From the NCBI RefSeq assembly GCF_022809095.1, contig NZ_JALAZE010000002.1:581755-645754 (forward strand): a stretch of 64,000 nucleotides of DNA. The letters are read 5' to 3'. Below the pieces are notes generated by a model. The model saw only the letters and a list, made by a program, of their open reading frames with translations, was not told the DNA's origin and ran no database searches. Position 1 is the stretch's first letter; every line of letters begins with the position of its first letter. Below, piece after piece: positions 57,125 through 64,000 of the stretch. Source of the DNA: Bacillus kexueae. Lineage in GTDB: Bacteria; Bacillota; Bacilli; Bacillales; Aeribacillaceae. The position numbers and the translations under genes are program-made.

Positions 57125-58603
57125 TTGGAAAAGGTAGATATTTTCAAAGATATCGCGGAACGAACAGGCGGTGACATTTATCTAGGAGTGGTAGGGGCTG
57201 TTCGAACAGGAAAGTCCACATTTATTAAGAAATTTATGGAATTAGTTGTTCTCCCCAACATTGAAAATCAGTCAGATAAAGCTCGAGCACAAGATGAGCT
57301 CCCGCAGAGTGCTGCAGGTAGAACAATCATGACGACGGAGCCGAAATTTGTCCCTAATCAAGCAGTCACGGTACATGTAGATGAGGGGCTTGATGTCAAT
57401 ATACGTATGGTAGACTGTGTTGGCTATACTGTTCCAGGAGCAAAAGGATATGAAGATGAAAATGGACCGAGAATGATTAATACCCCATGGTATGAAGAAC
57501 CGATTCCGTTTCATGAAGCAGCTGAAATTGGAACGAGAAAAGTGATTCAAGAGCATTCTACAATTGGTGTTGTGATAACAACAGATGGATCAATTGGAGA
57601 AATACCTCGATCAGATTATATTGAAGCTGAGGAAAGAGTGATTGATGAGTTAAAAGAAGTCGGTAAGCCGTTCATCATGATCGTAAACTCCGTTCATCCA
57701 CACCATCCAGAAACAGAACGACTAAGAAGAGAATTAAATGAAAAATATGATATCCCCGTGCTTTGTATGAGTGTTGAAAGTATGAGAGAGAGCGATGTCA
57801 TAAGCGTGTTAAGAGAAGCATTGTTTGAATTTCCAGTGCTTGAGGTAAATGTTAATCTACCAAGCTGGGTCATGGTGTTGCGTGAAGATCACTGGTTAAG
57901 GGAGTCTTATCAAGATACGGTGAAAGATACGGTAAAAGATATTAAGAGATTAAGAGATGTTAATCTAGTCGTAGACCATTTTAGTGAGTATGAATTCATT
58001 GAACGTGCTGGTTTGGCAGGCATTGAGATGGGGCAAGGAATAGCTGAGATTGATTTATATGCACCAGATGATCTATATGATCAAATATTAAAAGAGGTTG
58101 TCGGGGTTGAAATTCGTGGGAAAGATCATTTATTGCAGTTAATGCAAGATTTCGCACATGCTAAATCAGAATATGACCAAGTTGCAGATGCTCTAAAAAT
58201 GGTGAAGCAAACGGGGTATGGGATTGCAGCACCTGCTCTGACAGATATGAGTTTAGATGAACCTGAAATTATCCGTCAAGGCTCACGGTTTGGAGTTCGA
58301 TTAAAGGCTGTGGCACCATCTATTCATATGATTAAAGTAGATGTTGAAAGCGAGTTTTCACCGATTATCGGAACTGAAAAGCAAAGTGAAGAACTCGTAA
58401 GATATTTAATGCAAGATTTTGAAGATGATCCATTATCCATTTGGAATTCAGATATTTTTGGTAGAAGCTTAAGCTCCATCGTTCGCGAAGGGATTCAAGC
58501 AAAGCTGTCGTTAATGCCTGAAAATGCAAGGTATAAGCTGAAAGAAACACTTGAACGAATCATAAATGAAGGTTCAGGTGGACTTATCGCTATTATACTT
58601 TAA
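57125..58603 (+). CDS. spoIVA: Stage IV sporulation protein A, coat basement ATPase
   Basis: 492 residues, exactly the B. subtilis length. It polymerises on the forespore surface using ATP to form the coat platform. N-terminal Walker A GAVRTGKSTF (about 21-30), Walker B-like VDCVGYTVPG, and the highly conserved C-terminus ending GGLIAIIL. Start is TTG at 57125 with CGGGAGGGG upstream; the ATG at 57098 precedes that site. Confidence 0.97.
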   Translation: MEKVDIFKDIAERTGGDIYLGVVGAVRTGKSTFIKKFMELVVLPNIENQSDKARAQDELPQSAAGRTIMTTEPKFVPNQAVTVHVDEGLDVNIRMVDCVGYTVPGAKGYEDENGPRMINTPWYEEPIPFHEAAEIGTRKVIQEHSTIGVVITTDGSIGEIPRSDYIEAEERVIDELKEVGKPFIMIVNSVHPHHPETERLRRELNEKYDIPVLCMSVESMRESDVISVLREALFEFPVLEVNVNLPSWVMVLREDHWLRESYQDTVKDTVKDIKRLRDVNLVVDHFSEYEFIERAGLAGIEMGQGIAEIDLYAPDDLYDQILKEVVGVEIRGKDHLLQLMQDFAHAKSEYDQVADALKMVKQTGYGIAAPALTDMSLDEPEIIRQGSRFGVRLKAVAPSIHMIKVDVESEFSPIIGTEKQSEELVRYLMQDFEDDPLSIWNSDIFGRSLSSIVREGIQAKLSLMPENARYKLKETLERIINEGSGGLIAIIL

Positions 58604-58609
58604 CGATGT

Positions 58610-58635
58610 AGACCTCTTAAAAGGGGTCTTTTTTC
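58610..58635 (+). terminator. Terminator of spoIVA
   Basis: AGACCTCT pairs with AGGGGTCT (one T-G) around TAAA, followed by TTTTTT. Confidence 0.85.
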
Positions 58636-58638
58636 TTT

Positions 58639-58760
58639 GGTTCGTTTCTAACAGATTGTTGTTTTATTGTGTTTAAAATACATTGTTGAGTATCGTTTTC
58701 CTATCGTAATGGAGCGACTTGACTCGTGGGATGTAGGGGGAAAGGGAAAATGTTTTATCT
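58639..58760 (+). repeat. MITE-like element, family 2, copy 3 (truncated)
   Basis: GGTTCGTTTCTAA...ATTGTTGTTTTA, then TTTAAAATACATTGTTGAGT, ATCGTTTTCC, GGAGCGACTTGACTCGTGGG and ATGTAGGGGGAAA match copy 2 closely in order; the right-hand part and right terminal repeat are missing. It fills the first third of the 445-base gap before hbs. Confidence 0.65.
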
Positions 58761-58907
58761 AAATAGAATGAAAAATGTTGAATTCTCAATGGTTTGTCGC
58801 TTAAATAGTCTTGAAACTTAAATAGGTGTTATGGTAATCTTTTATCAGAAAATCTTCTCTTTATTGGTCGTATATTCCTAGAAAGCCAATTCTTTTAAGA
58901 AAAATCA

Positions 58908-58936
58908 TTGCAATCTACGTTTGAATCGATTAATAT
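58908..58936 (+). promoter_or_regulatory. Candidate SigA promoter of hbs
   Basis: TTGCAA (58908-58913), 17 bases, TAATAT (58931-58936). A second weaker pair, TTGTTT and TAGAAT, lies 20-45 bases further on. B. subtilis hbs also has more than one promoter. Confidence 0.4.
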
Positions 58937-59048
58937 AAGCGTGTCAACACCTTGTTTATCAGGTAATGAGGTATAGAATATAAGAAAAATGTGAAGAAAT
59001 GAATATAACAAGCCTTTTTGGGGCACTCCTTGGGAGGAGGTGAAAGAA

Positions 59049-59327
59049 ATGAACAAGACAGAATTAATCAACCAAGTAGCTGAAATGAGCGAGTTATCTA
59101 AAAAAGATGCAACAAAAGCTGTTGATGCAGTTTTTGATACAATTTTAGAAGCTTTAAAAAACGGTGATAAAGTACAACTTATCGGTTTCGGTAACTTTGA
59201 AGTACGTGAGCGTGCAGCTCGTAAAGGTCGTAACCCACAAACAGGTGAAGAAATCGAAATCCCAGCTAGCAAAGTACCTGCATTCAAACCAGGTAAAGCT
59301 CTTAAAGACGCTGTTGCTGGAAAATAA
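59049..59327 (+). CDS. hbs: DNA-binding protein HU
   Basis: 92 residues, the main nucleoid protein. [20 protein letters not shown], the core [20 protein letters not shown] leading to the DNA-binding arm, and [10 protein letters not shown] are all standard. RBS GGGAGGAGGTGA is very strong, and codon use (repeated GTA, CTT, CGT, AAA) suggests high expression. Confidence 0.98.
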   Translation: MNKTELINQVAEMSELSKKDATKAVDAVFDTILEALKNGDKVQLIGFGNFEVRERAARKGRNPQTGEEIEIPASKVPAFKPGKALKDAVAGK

Positions 59328-59375
59328 TTGTGTATGTGAAGATTTCTCATACATAAAACATCATTTCTTCACATT

Positions 59376-59400
59376 AAAGCCCCTTAATAGGGGCTTTTTC
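59376..59400 (+). terminator. Terminator of hbs
   Basis: AAAGCCCC-TTAATA-GGGGCTTT followed by TT. Confidence 0.95.
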
Positions 59401-59519
59401 TATGAGGTAAAAAATGATTGGTATCGAGATGGACTACCTAATGAGTATTCGTATGATCCTTTTCGCTCCTCGATTAAGGTAGATATATAAAGGGTGTTAT
59501 TCACTTCGCTTACTATATT

Positions 59520-59549
59520 TTGCTTTTACTTCATAAATTATGCTAGAAT
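59520..59549 (+). promoter_or_regulatory. Putative SigA promoter of folE-mtrB
   Basis: TTGCTT (59520-59525), 18 bases, extended -10 TG-C-TAGAAT (59544-59549), 38 bases before folE. Confidence 0.55.
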
Positions 59550-59587
59550 CGGGTTACATACGGAAAAGATGCAGGAGGAAAGCTGAC

Positions 59588-60154
59588 ATGGGAAATGTAA
59601 ATAGAGAACAAATTGAACATGCTGTCCGATTAATTTTAGAAGCTATTGGGGAAGATCCAAACCGCGAAGGTCTACTCGACACACCGAAACGTGTAGCAAA
59701 AATGTATGAGGAAGTATTTGAAGGACTTAATCAAGACCCTAAAGAATATTTCAGTACTGTATTTGGAGAAGATCACGAAGAGTTAGTTTTAGTTAAAGAT
59801 ATCCCGTTCTATTCAATGTGTGAACATCACTTAGTACCGTTTTACGGAAAAGCTCATGTTGCATACATTCCAAAAGGTGGGAAAGTTACAGGGCTTAGTA
59901 AATTAGCACGAGCTGTTGAAGCAGTGGCGAAAAGACCTCAGTTACAAGAGCGTATAACTTCCACGATTGCAGATAGTATTGTTGAAACACTTGACCCACA
60001 TGGCGTTATGGTTGTAGTCGAGGCAGAGCATATGTGCATGACGATGAGAGGAGTTAAAAAGCCTGGTTCAAAAACGGTCACTTCAGCAGTTAGAGGGTGC
60101 TTCTTAAACGATGAAGCGGCTAGAAGTGAAGTGCTGTCATTAATTAAATATTAA
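59588..60154 (+). CDS. folE: GTP cyclohydrolase I
   Basis: 188 residues; first step of folate synthesis, GTP to dihydroneopterin triphosphate. Zinc and active-site residues in [17 protein letters not shown] and [16 protein letters not shown]. Called mtrA in B. subtilis, where it is likewise followed by mtrB. ATG 59588 has AGGAGGAAAG upstream. Confidence 0.97.
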   Translation: MGNVNREQIEHAVRLILEAIGEDPNREGLLDTPKRVAKMYEEVFEGLNQDPKEYFSTVFGEDHEELVLVKDIPFYSMCEHHLVPFYGKAHVAYIPKGGKVTGLSKLARAVEAVAKRPQLQERITSTIADSIVETLDPHGVMVVVEAEHMCMTMRGVKKPGSKTVTSAVRGCFLNDEAARSEVLSLIKY

Positions 60155-60172
60155 ACCTGGAAGGTGAACAAC

Positions 60173-60400
60173 GTGAATTCAGCAGGAAATGATTACGTGA
60201 TTATTAAAGCAGTGGAAGATGGGGTAAACGTCATTGGATTAACGCGTGGTTCTGATACGCGCTTTCATCATTCGGAAAAGCTTGATAAAGGAGAAGTTAT
60301 GATTGCCCAGTTTACTGAACACACGTCAGCGATTAAAGTACGTGGTAAAGCTTTAATACAGACAAGTCATGGAGAAATAGAGAGTGATTCACGAAAATAA
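60173..60400 (+). CDS. mtrB: trp RNA-binding attenuation protein TRAP
   Basis: 75 residues, forming the 11-subunit ring that binds tryptophan and trp leader RNA. Tryptophan- and RNA-binding stretch [20 protein letters not shown] and [20 protein letters not shown] are intact. GTG 60173 is 6 bases after GGAAGGTG and gives the family length; GTG 60164 lies in the site. Confidence 0.96.
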   Translation: MNSAGNDYVIIKAVEDGVNVIGLTRGSDTRFHHSEKLDKGEVMIAQFTEHTSAIKVRGKALIQTSHGEIESDSRK

Positions 60401-60422
60401 GCAGGGTATCCTGCTTCTTTTA
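60397..60422 (+). terminator. Terminator of folE-mtrB
   Basis: AAGCAGG-GTAT-CCTGCTT followed by CTTTT, starting at the mtrB stop. Confidence 0.85.
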
Positions 60423-60547
60423 TTTAATAAATGAAGAATAGTCTAATGAATGGTTGATTTATGTTATAATATAATTTGTTTATACTAAAAATGTGGATAA
60501 AAATGTATGCGACATGTTTACGGAAAGGGACAAGGGTGATTGGATTG

Positions 60548-61339
60548 ATGGAATTGAAAAAAACAATAGCATCCATTAAGGAAGCAATTGAAAACAAACT
60601 TTCACATCCGTTTTTAGCAAGGTATGTTGTAAAGCCTTTTATCGATGAAGATAAATTGCTTTTGTTTTATACATTGTTTAAGGAAGCGGATATACCGGAG
60701 AGCGAAATTCACGAGTATTGCACAACGGCAATGCTAGTCCAAATAGCCCTTGATACCCATGACTTAGTAGGCAACGATAAATGTAATGAACGAGAAAAAT
60801 TTGTCGAAAGACAGCTGACTGTTTTAGCCGGAGACTATTTTAGCGGTTTGTATTATGCTATATTAGCTGATTTAAAAGATGTCAAAATGATTCAAGTATT
60901 AGCAAATGCCATTAAGGAGATTAACGAAAGTAAAATTCAACTTTATCATTCCACTCACTCACTTGAGGAGCAGTTGGAGTGTTTGAAGAAAATTGAAGGT
61001 GCATTATCCTTCCAATTAGGTGTTCATATGAACCAATCCTCATTTGCCTCATTTGCTTGTCATTATTTAACTTATAAACGAATATGTGAGGAAGCTGATC
61101 GTTTGAATGAAGGAGACTCATCAATATTTATTGAAAGTTTAAAAAGAACGAAATACAACGAGCAACAAATGAAATCAAAATTATTCGATGTAAGTCAAAA
61201 ATGGTATGAACAAGTTATAGCGTTTTTAAATTCAAATCGTGTTCATTCTCAAGCATTAATCGATTACTTATATGACCGCATTCATACGATGCAATACTCG
61301 CATCAACATATGCTAAACAAAATGGTGGAAGAAGGGTAA
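60548..61339 (+). CDS. hepS: Heptaprenyl diphosphate synthase component 1
   Basis: 263 residues, the non-catalytic regulatory subunit that, with HepT, makes the C35 chain of menaquinone-7. KLSHPFLARYVVKPFIDEDK and AGDYFSGLYYAILADLKDVK are family hallmarks. ATG 60548 is 8 bases after AAGGGTGA. An upstream extension to 60476 is unlikely. First gene of hepS-menG-hepT, 4 bases before menG. Confidence 0.92.
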   Translation: MELKKTIASIKEAIENKLSHPFLARYVVKPFIDEDKLLLFYTLFKEADIPESEIHEYCTTAMLVQIALDTHDLVGNDKCNEREKFVERQLTVLAGDYFSGLYYAILADLKDVKMIQVLANAIKEINESKIQLYHSTHSLEEQLECLKKIEGALSFQLGVHMNQSSFASFACHYLTYKRICEEADRLNEGDSSIFIESLKRTKYNEQQMKSKLFDVSQKWYEQVIAFLNSNRVHSQALIDYLYDRIHTMQYSHQHMLNKMVEEG

Positions 61340-61342
61340 AGG

Positions 61343-62053
61343 ATGGCTTCAAAAGAAGAACGAGTACATAAGGTGTTTGAAAAAATCTATCAAAATTATG
61401 ATCAAATGAATTCAGTCATTAGTTTTCGGAGGCATATTGCTTGGCGAAAAGAAACGATGAAGCGAATGAATGTACCAAAAGGGGCAACTTGCCTAGATGT
61501 TTGCTGCGGTACAGCGGATTGGACCATATCGTTAGGTCATGCTGTCGGGGATACAGGAAAAGTAATTGGCTTAGATTTTAGCCAAAACATGTTAAGTATC
61601 GGGGAAAAGAAAGTCAAAGAAGAACAATTAAATCACGTTGAATTAATGTGGGGAAATGCAATGGAGCTTCCATTTGAAGACAATACGTTTGATTATGTGA
61701 CTATCGGATTTGGATTGCGAAATGTTCCCGATTACATGCAAGTTTTAAAAGAAATGCATCGTGTGACAAAGCCAGGAGGCCAAGTCGTTTGTCTTGAAAC
61801 ATCTCAACCTACAATGCTTGGATTTAGACAATTATATTATTTTTATTTCCGTTTCGTAATGCCAATGTTCGGTAAATTGTTTGCGAAAAGCTATGAAGAG
61901 TATTCATGGTTACAAGAATCGGCGCGTGATTTTCCAGGAATGAAAGAACTAAAGTTAATGTTTGAAAAAGCGGGCCTAGAAAATGTACAAGTCAAACCTT
62001 TTACAGGTGGAGTGGCTGCTATGCATTTAGGATATAAGCCGAAATTGAAATGA
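61343..62053 (+). CDS. menG: Demethylmenaquinone methyltransferase
   Basis: 236 residues, UbiE/MenG SAM-dependent C-methyltransferase for the last step of menaquinone synthesis. SAM motif [15 protein letters not shown] (the usual glycine replaced by CC), [12 protein letters not shown], and [26 protein letters not shown] before ATG. Between the two prenyl-chain synthase subunits as in B. subtilis. Confidence 0.96.
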   Translation: MASKEERVHKVFEKIYQNYDQMNSVISFRRHIAWRKETMKRMNVPKGATCLDVCCGTADWTISLGHAVGDTGKVIGLDFSQNMLSIGEKKVKEEQLNHVELMWGNAMELPFEDNTFDYVTIGFGLRNVPDYMQVLKEMHRVTKPGGQVVCLETSQPTMLGFRQLYYFYFRFVMPMFGKLFAKSYEEYSWLQESARDFPGMKELKLMFEKAGLENVQVKPFTGGVAAMHLGYKPKLK

Positions 62054-62066
62054 TAAGGTGAATTGA

Positions 62067-63029
62067 ATGAAGTTTAAAGCGATATATTCCTTTTTGGAGC
62101 AAGATCTCAACATTGTAGAACGTGAATTAGAAAAAAGTGTTTGGTCGAATGATCCGCTTCTAAGTGATGCAGGCTTACATTTATTACAAGCTGGGGGGAA
62201 AAGAATTCGCCCCGTTTTTGTCTTGTTGTCAGCTATGTTTGGGCAATATGATATCGACAAAATAAAAAAAGTTGCTGTTGCGCTAGAACTAATCCATATG
62301 GCTTCTCTTGTCCATGATGATGTAATTGATGATGCCGAATTGAGGAGAGGAAAAGCTACGATAAAGTCCAAATGGGACAACCAAATTGCAATGTATACAG
62401 GAGACTATTTATTTGCCAGATCTCTTCAAATTATCACAGAAATTGAAAAACCGCTTGCTCATCAAATCCTAGCAAAGACTATTGTAGAAGTTGTTTTAGG
62501 TGAAATTGAGCAAATTAAAGACAAATATAATTATGAACAAAATTTCCGTACATATTTAAGGCGGATTAAAAGAAAAACGGCACTACTTATTGCAACGAGT
62601 TGTCAAATTGGTGCGGTCGCAGCTGACGTACAAGAAGAGTGGCATAAACGTCTTTTTTGGTTCGGATATTATGTAGGTGTATCGTATCAAATTATCGATG
62701 ACATCTTAGATTTTACATCAACGGAAGAAGAGCTTGGAAAGCCTGTCGGAAGCGATTTACTACAAGGCAATATTACGTTGCCAGTCTTAATTGCCATGCG
62801 AGATCCATCCCTTAAAGAACAAATCATGAAGGTAAACGAACAGACAACTCCTACCGAAATTAAACCAATAATTGAAGCCGTTAAATCTTCTGGGGCCATT
62901 AAGGAGTCTATTGCATTAAGCGACCGTTACTTACAAAAAAGTTTAGAAGTGATCGCTCCCCTGCCGAAAAGTAAAATGAAAACAACTTTAATTCAAATCG
63001 CAAAGTATATTGGAAAAAGGAAATTTTAA
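62067..63029 (+). CDS. hepT: Heptaprenyl diphosphate synthase component 2
   Basis: 320 residues, catalytic subunit. First aspartate-rich motif HDDVIDDAELRRG, second DDILDFT, and GGKRIRP for IPP binding. Works with HepS; DMAPP/IPP balance comes from Fni 12 kb upstream. RBS AAGGTGA. Confidence 0.96.
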   Translation: MKFKAIYSFLEQDLNIVERELEKSVWSNDPLLSDAGLHLLQAGGKRIRPVFVLLSAMFGQYDIDKIKKVAVALELIHMASLVHDDVIDDAELRRGKATIKSKWDNQIAMYTGDYLFARSLQIITEIEKPLAHQILAKTIVEVVLGEIEQIKDKYNYEQNFRTYLRRIKRKTALLIATSCQIGAVAADVQEEWHKRLFWFGYYVGVSYQIIDDILDFTSTEEELGKPVGSDLLQGNITLPVLIAMRDPSLKEQIMKVNEQTTPTEIKPIIEAVKSSGAIKESIALSDRYLQKSLEVIAPLPKSKMKTTLIQIAKYIGKRKF

Positions 63030-63113
63030 GTTTGCGAAAACGCTTTAATGATGGTAAAATTTTGTTGGGCAGGATTTGTAAGCCCATACATAATACTTAT
63101 GGGGTGGAAAAAC

Positions 63114-63560
63114 ATGGAGAAGACATTTTTAATGGTAAAGCCTGACGGGGTTCAGCGCCAATTAATCGGTGAAATTGTTGCAAGATTCGAACGAAAAGGG
63201 TTGCAACTTTCAGGTGCAAAGCTAATGCAAATTTCACAAGATTTAGCTGAGCAACACTATGGCGAACACAAGGGGAAACCATTCTTCGACGAGCTTGTTT
63301 CTTTTATTACTTCTGGACCGGTTTTTGCGATGGTATGGCAAGGAGAAAATGCCATTGAAATTTGCCGACAAATGATGGGTAAGACAAACCCGAAAGAAGC
63401 TCTACCAGGAACAATTCGCGGAGACTATGGAATGTTTGTTGGTAAAAATATCATTCACGGTTCTGATTCACCTGAGAGTGCAGAACGTGAAATTGGACTG
63501 TTCTTCAAAGAAGAGGAATTAGTTTCATACGACCGTCAAATTAATACTTGGGTTTATTAA
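63114..63560 (+). CDS. ndk: Nucleoside diphosphate kinase
   Basis: 148 residues; equalises NTP pools by phosphotransfer through the active-site histidine in [13 protein letters not shown]-terminal [14 protein letters not shown] and RGDYG loop intact. ATG 63114 follows GGGGTGG; longer starts near 63048 lie in the leader. In B. subtilis cheR and aro genes come next, but here a transposase gene does. Confidence 0.97.
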   Translation: MEKTFLMVKPDGVQRQLIGEIVARFERKGLQLSGAKLMQISQDLAEQHYGEHKGKPFFDELVSFITSGPVFAMVWQGENAIEICRQMMGKTNPKEALPGTIRGDYGMFVGKNIIHGSDSPESAEREIGLFFKEEELVSYDRQINTWVY

Positions 63561-63586
63561 AAGTCAGCCTTTTGGCTGGCTTTTCC
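63560..63586 (+). terminator. Terminator of ndk
   Basis: AAAGTCAGCC-TTTT-GGCTGGCTTTT with one T-G pair, at the stop codon. Confidence 0.88.
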
Positions 63587-63668
63587 ATTTTGTTTTCCTA
63601 CCTCCTTTTTTCTTTATGGCTCTACAATATTTGTTGGGGTATGAAGAAATTTTTAGCATAAAAAAAAA

Positions 63669-64000
63669 CACGTAAGCTCCAAAATCCTTTACACTTGAAT
63701 TGACGAGAAACAAGAATAAAGATTGGAGTTACGTGCATGAAGTATTCTACCATATCAATGCCTGGATTAGAAGAGTTGATTATCACAAAGATGGAGGAAA
63801 TTGAGGGGGTAATCCACCTTCATGTTTCTGTCCCCCGAAGAAGACATCAATGTCCGGCATGTGGAGATTGGACCCATAAGGTTCATGATTATCGAATTCA
63901 GAAGGTAAAGCACTTAAAACTATTTGAACGAACGACCTATCTGTTCTATCGAAAACGTCGGTATGCATGTCCTTGTGGAAAGCGATTTGCGGAAAAGAAT
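63669..64000 (+). mobile_element. Left part of an ISL3-type insertion sequence
   Basis: Contains the transposase start at 63737 and, ahead of it, CACGTAA-G-CTCCA (63669-63681) pairing with TGGAGTTACGTG (63724-63735). The true left terminus is not identified; it probably lies between 63590 and 63669. The rest is beyond the window. Confidence 0.6.
63737..64000 (+). CDS. ISL3-family transposase, N-terminal part
   Basis: First 88 codons, open to the window end. MKYSTISMPGLEELIITKME leads to zinc-finger-like cysteines CPAC (near residue 39) and CPCGKRF (near 80), with the arginine-rich RTTYLFYRKRRYAC between: the ISL3 transposase N-terminal zinc-binding region. RBS TTGGAG lies inside the right arm of the upstream hairpin. 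Whether the gene is complete cannot be judged. Confidence 0.85.
   Translation, partial: MKYSTISMPGLEELIITKMEEIEGVIHLHVSVPRRRHQCPACGDWTHKVHDYRIQKVKHLKLFERTTYLFYRKRRYACPCGKRFAEKN

Overview
This window is an AT-rich piece of a Bacillaceae chromosome (endospore-forming Firmicutes). Gene content and order follow the Bacillus subtilis spoVA-to-ndk segment very closely: spoVA, lysA, ppiB, rib, scpAB, dacB-spmAB, rluB, resABCDE, sigX-rsiX, serA, ribU, fer, recS, mecB, gudB, ypdA, ansA, prsW, sleB-ypeB, cmk, ypfD, fni, der, gpsA, spoIVA, hbs, folE (mtrA)-mtrB, hepS-menG-hepT, ndk. All product names come from recognising protein motifs and family resemblance by eye; no database search was run. I saw no rRNA or tRNA genes, CRISPR array, prophage, or defence or biosynthetic island.

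Layout. 1-3765: distal half of the spoVA operon (spore DPA channel), entered part-way through spoVAC. 3.9-8.7 kb: lysA, a DUF1002 protein on the opposite strand behind an ECF-type promoter, a branched-chain amino acid carrier, and ppiB. 8.8-12.1 kb: an FMN riboswitch and a riboflavin operon lacking ribD. 12.4-18.3 kb: small conserved genes, condensin partners scpAB, the spore-cortex operon dacB-spmA-spmB, and rluB. 18.4-24.4 kb: cytochrome c maturation and redox signalling (resABCDE). 24.4-28.0 kb: cobalamin adenosyltransferase, sigX-rsiX with an autoregulatory-type promoter, and an M23/LysM cell-wall hydrolase. 28.6-31.8 kb: serA, a second FMN riboswitch driving the riboflavin importer ribU, and ferredoxin. 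32.1-37.7 kb: ypbB-recS-ypbD-ypbE-ypbF, an unrecognised membrane protein, and mecB. 38-42.7 kb: gudB with a CcpA cre site, ypdA, ansA, prsW. 43.2-50.4 kb: germination pair sleB-ypeB, the c-di-GMP receptor ypfA, ypfB, cmk-plsC-ypfD, fni. 50.7-56.7 kb: ypzI, yphA-yphB-ypzH, der, gpsA, yphE-yphF. 57-63.6 kb: spoIVA, hbs, folE-mtrB, hepS-menG-hepT, ndk. The right edge enters an ISL3-type transposase.

Functionally the segment serves sporulation and germination (spoVA, dacB, spmAB, sleB, ypeB, spoIVA, yphB), flavin supply under FMN control, menaquinone and respiratory redox control (hepS, menG, hepT, res), envelope stress (sigX, prsW, ypuA) and translation or ribosome assembly (der, rluB, ypfD).

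The protein-coding part is ordinary conserved core. The less ordinary material is intergenic. There are four copies of a ~150-180 bp structured repeat, all at gene 3' ends, and three copies of a MITE-like element with ~30-bp terminal inverted repeats. A 170-bp GC-rich repeat with 10-bp terminal inverted repeats lies between the M23 hydrolase and serA. There are also several single structured elements. I did not find a convincing new multi-gene system.
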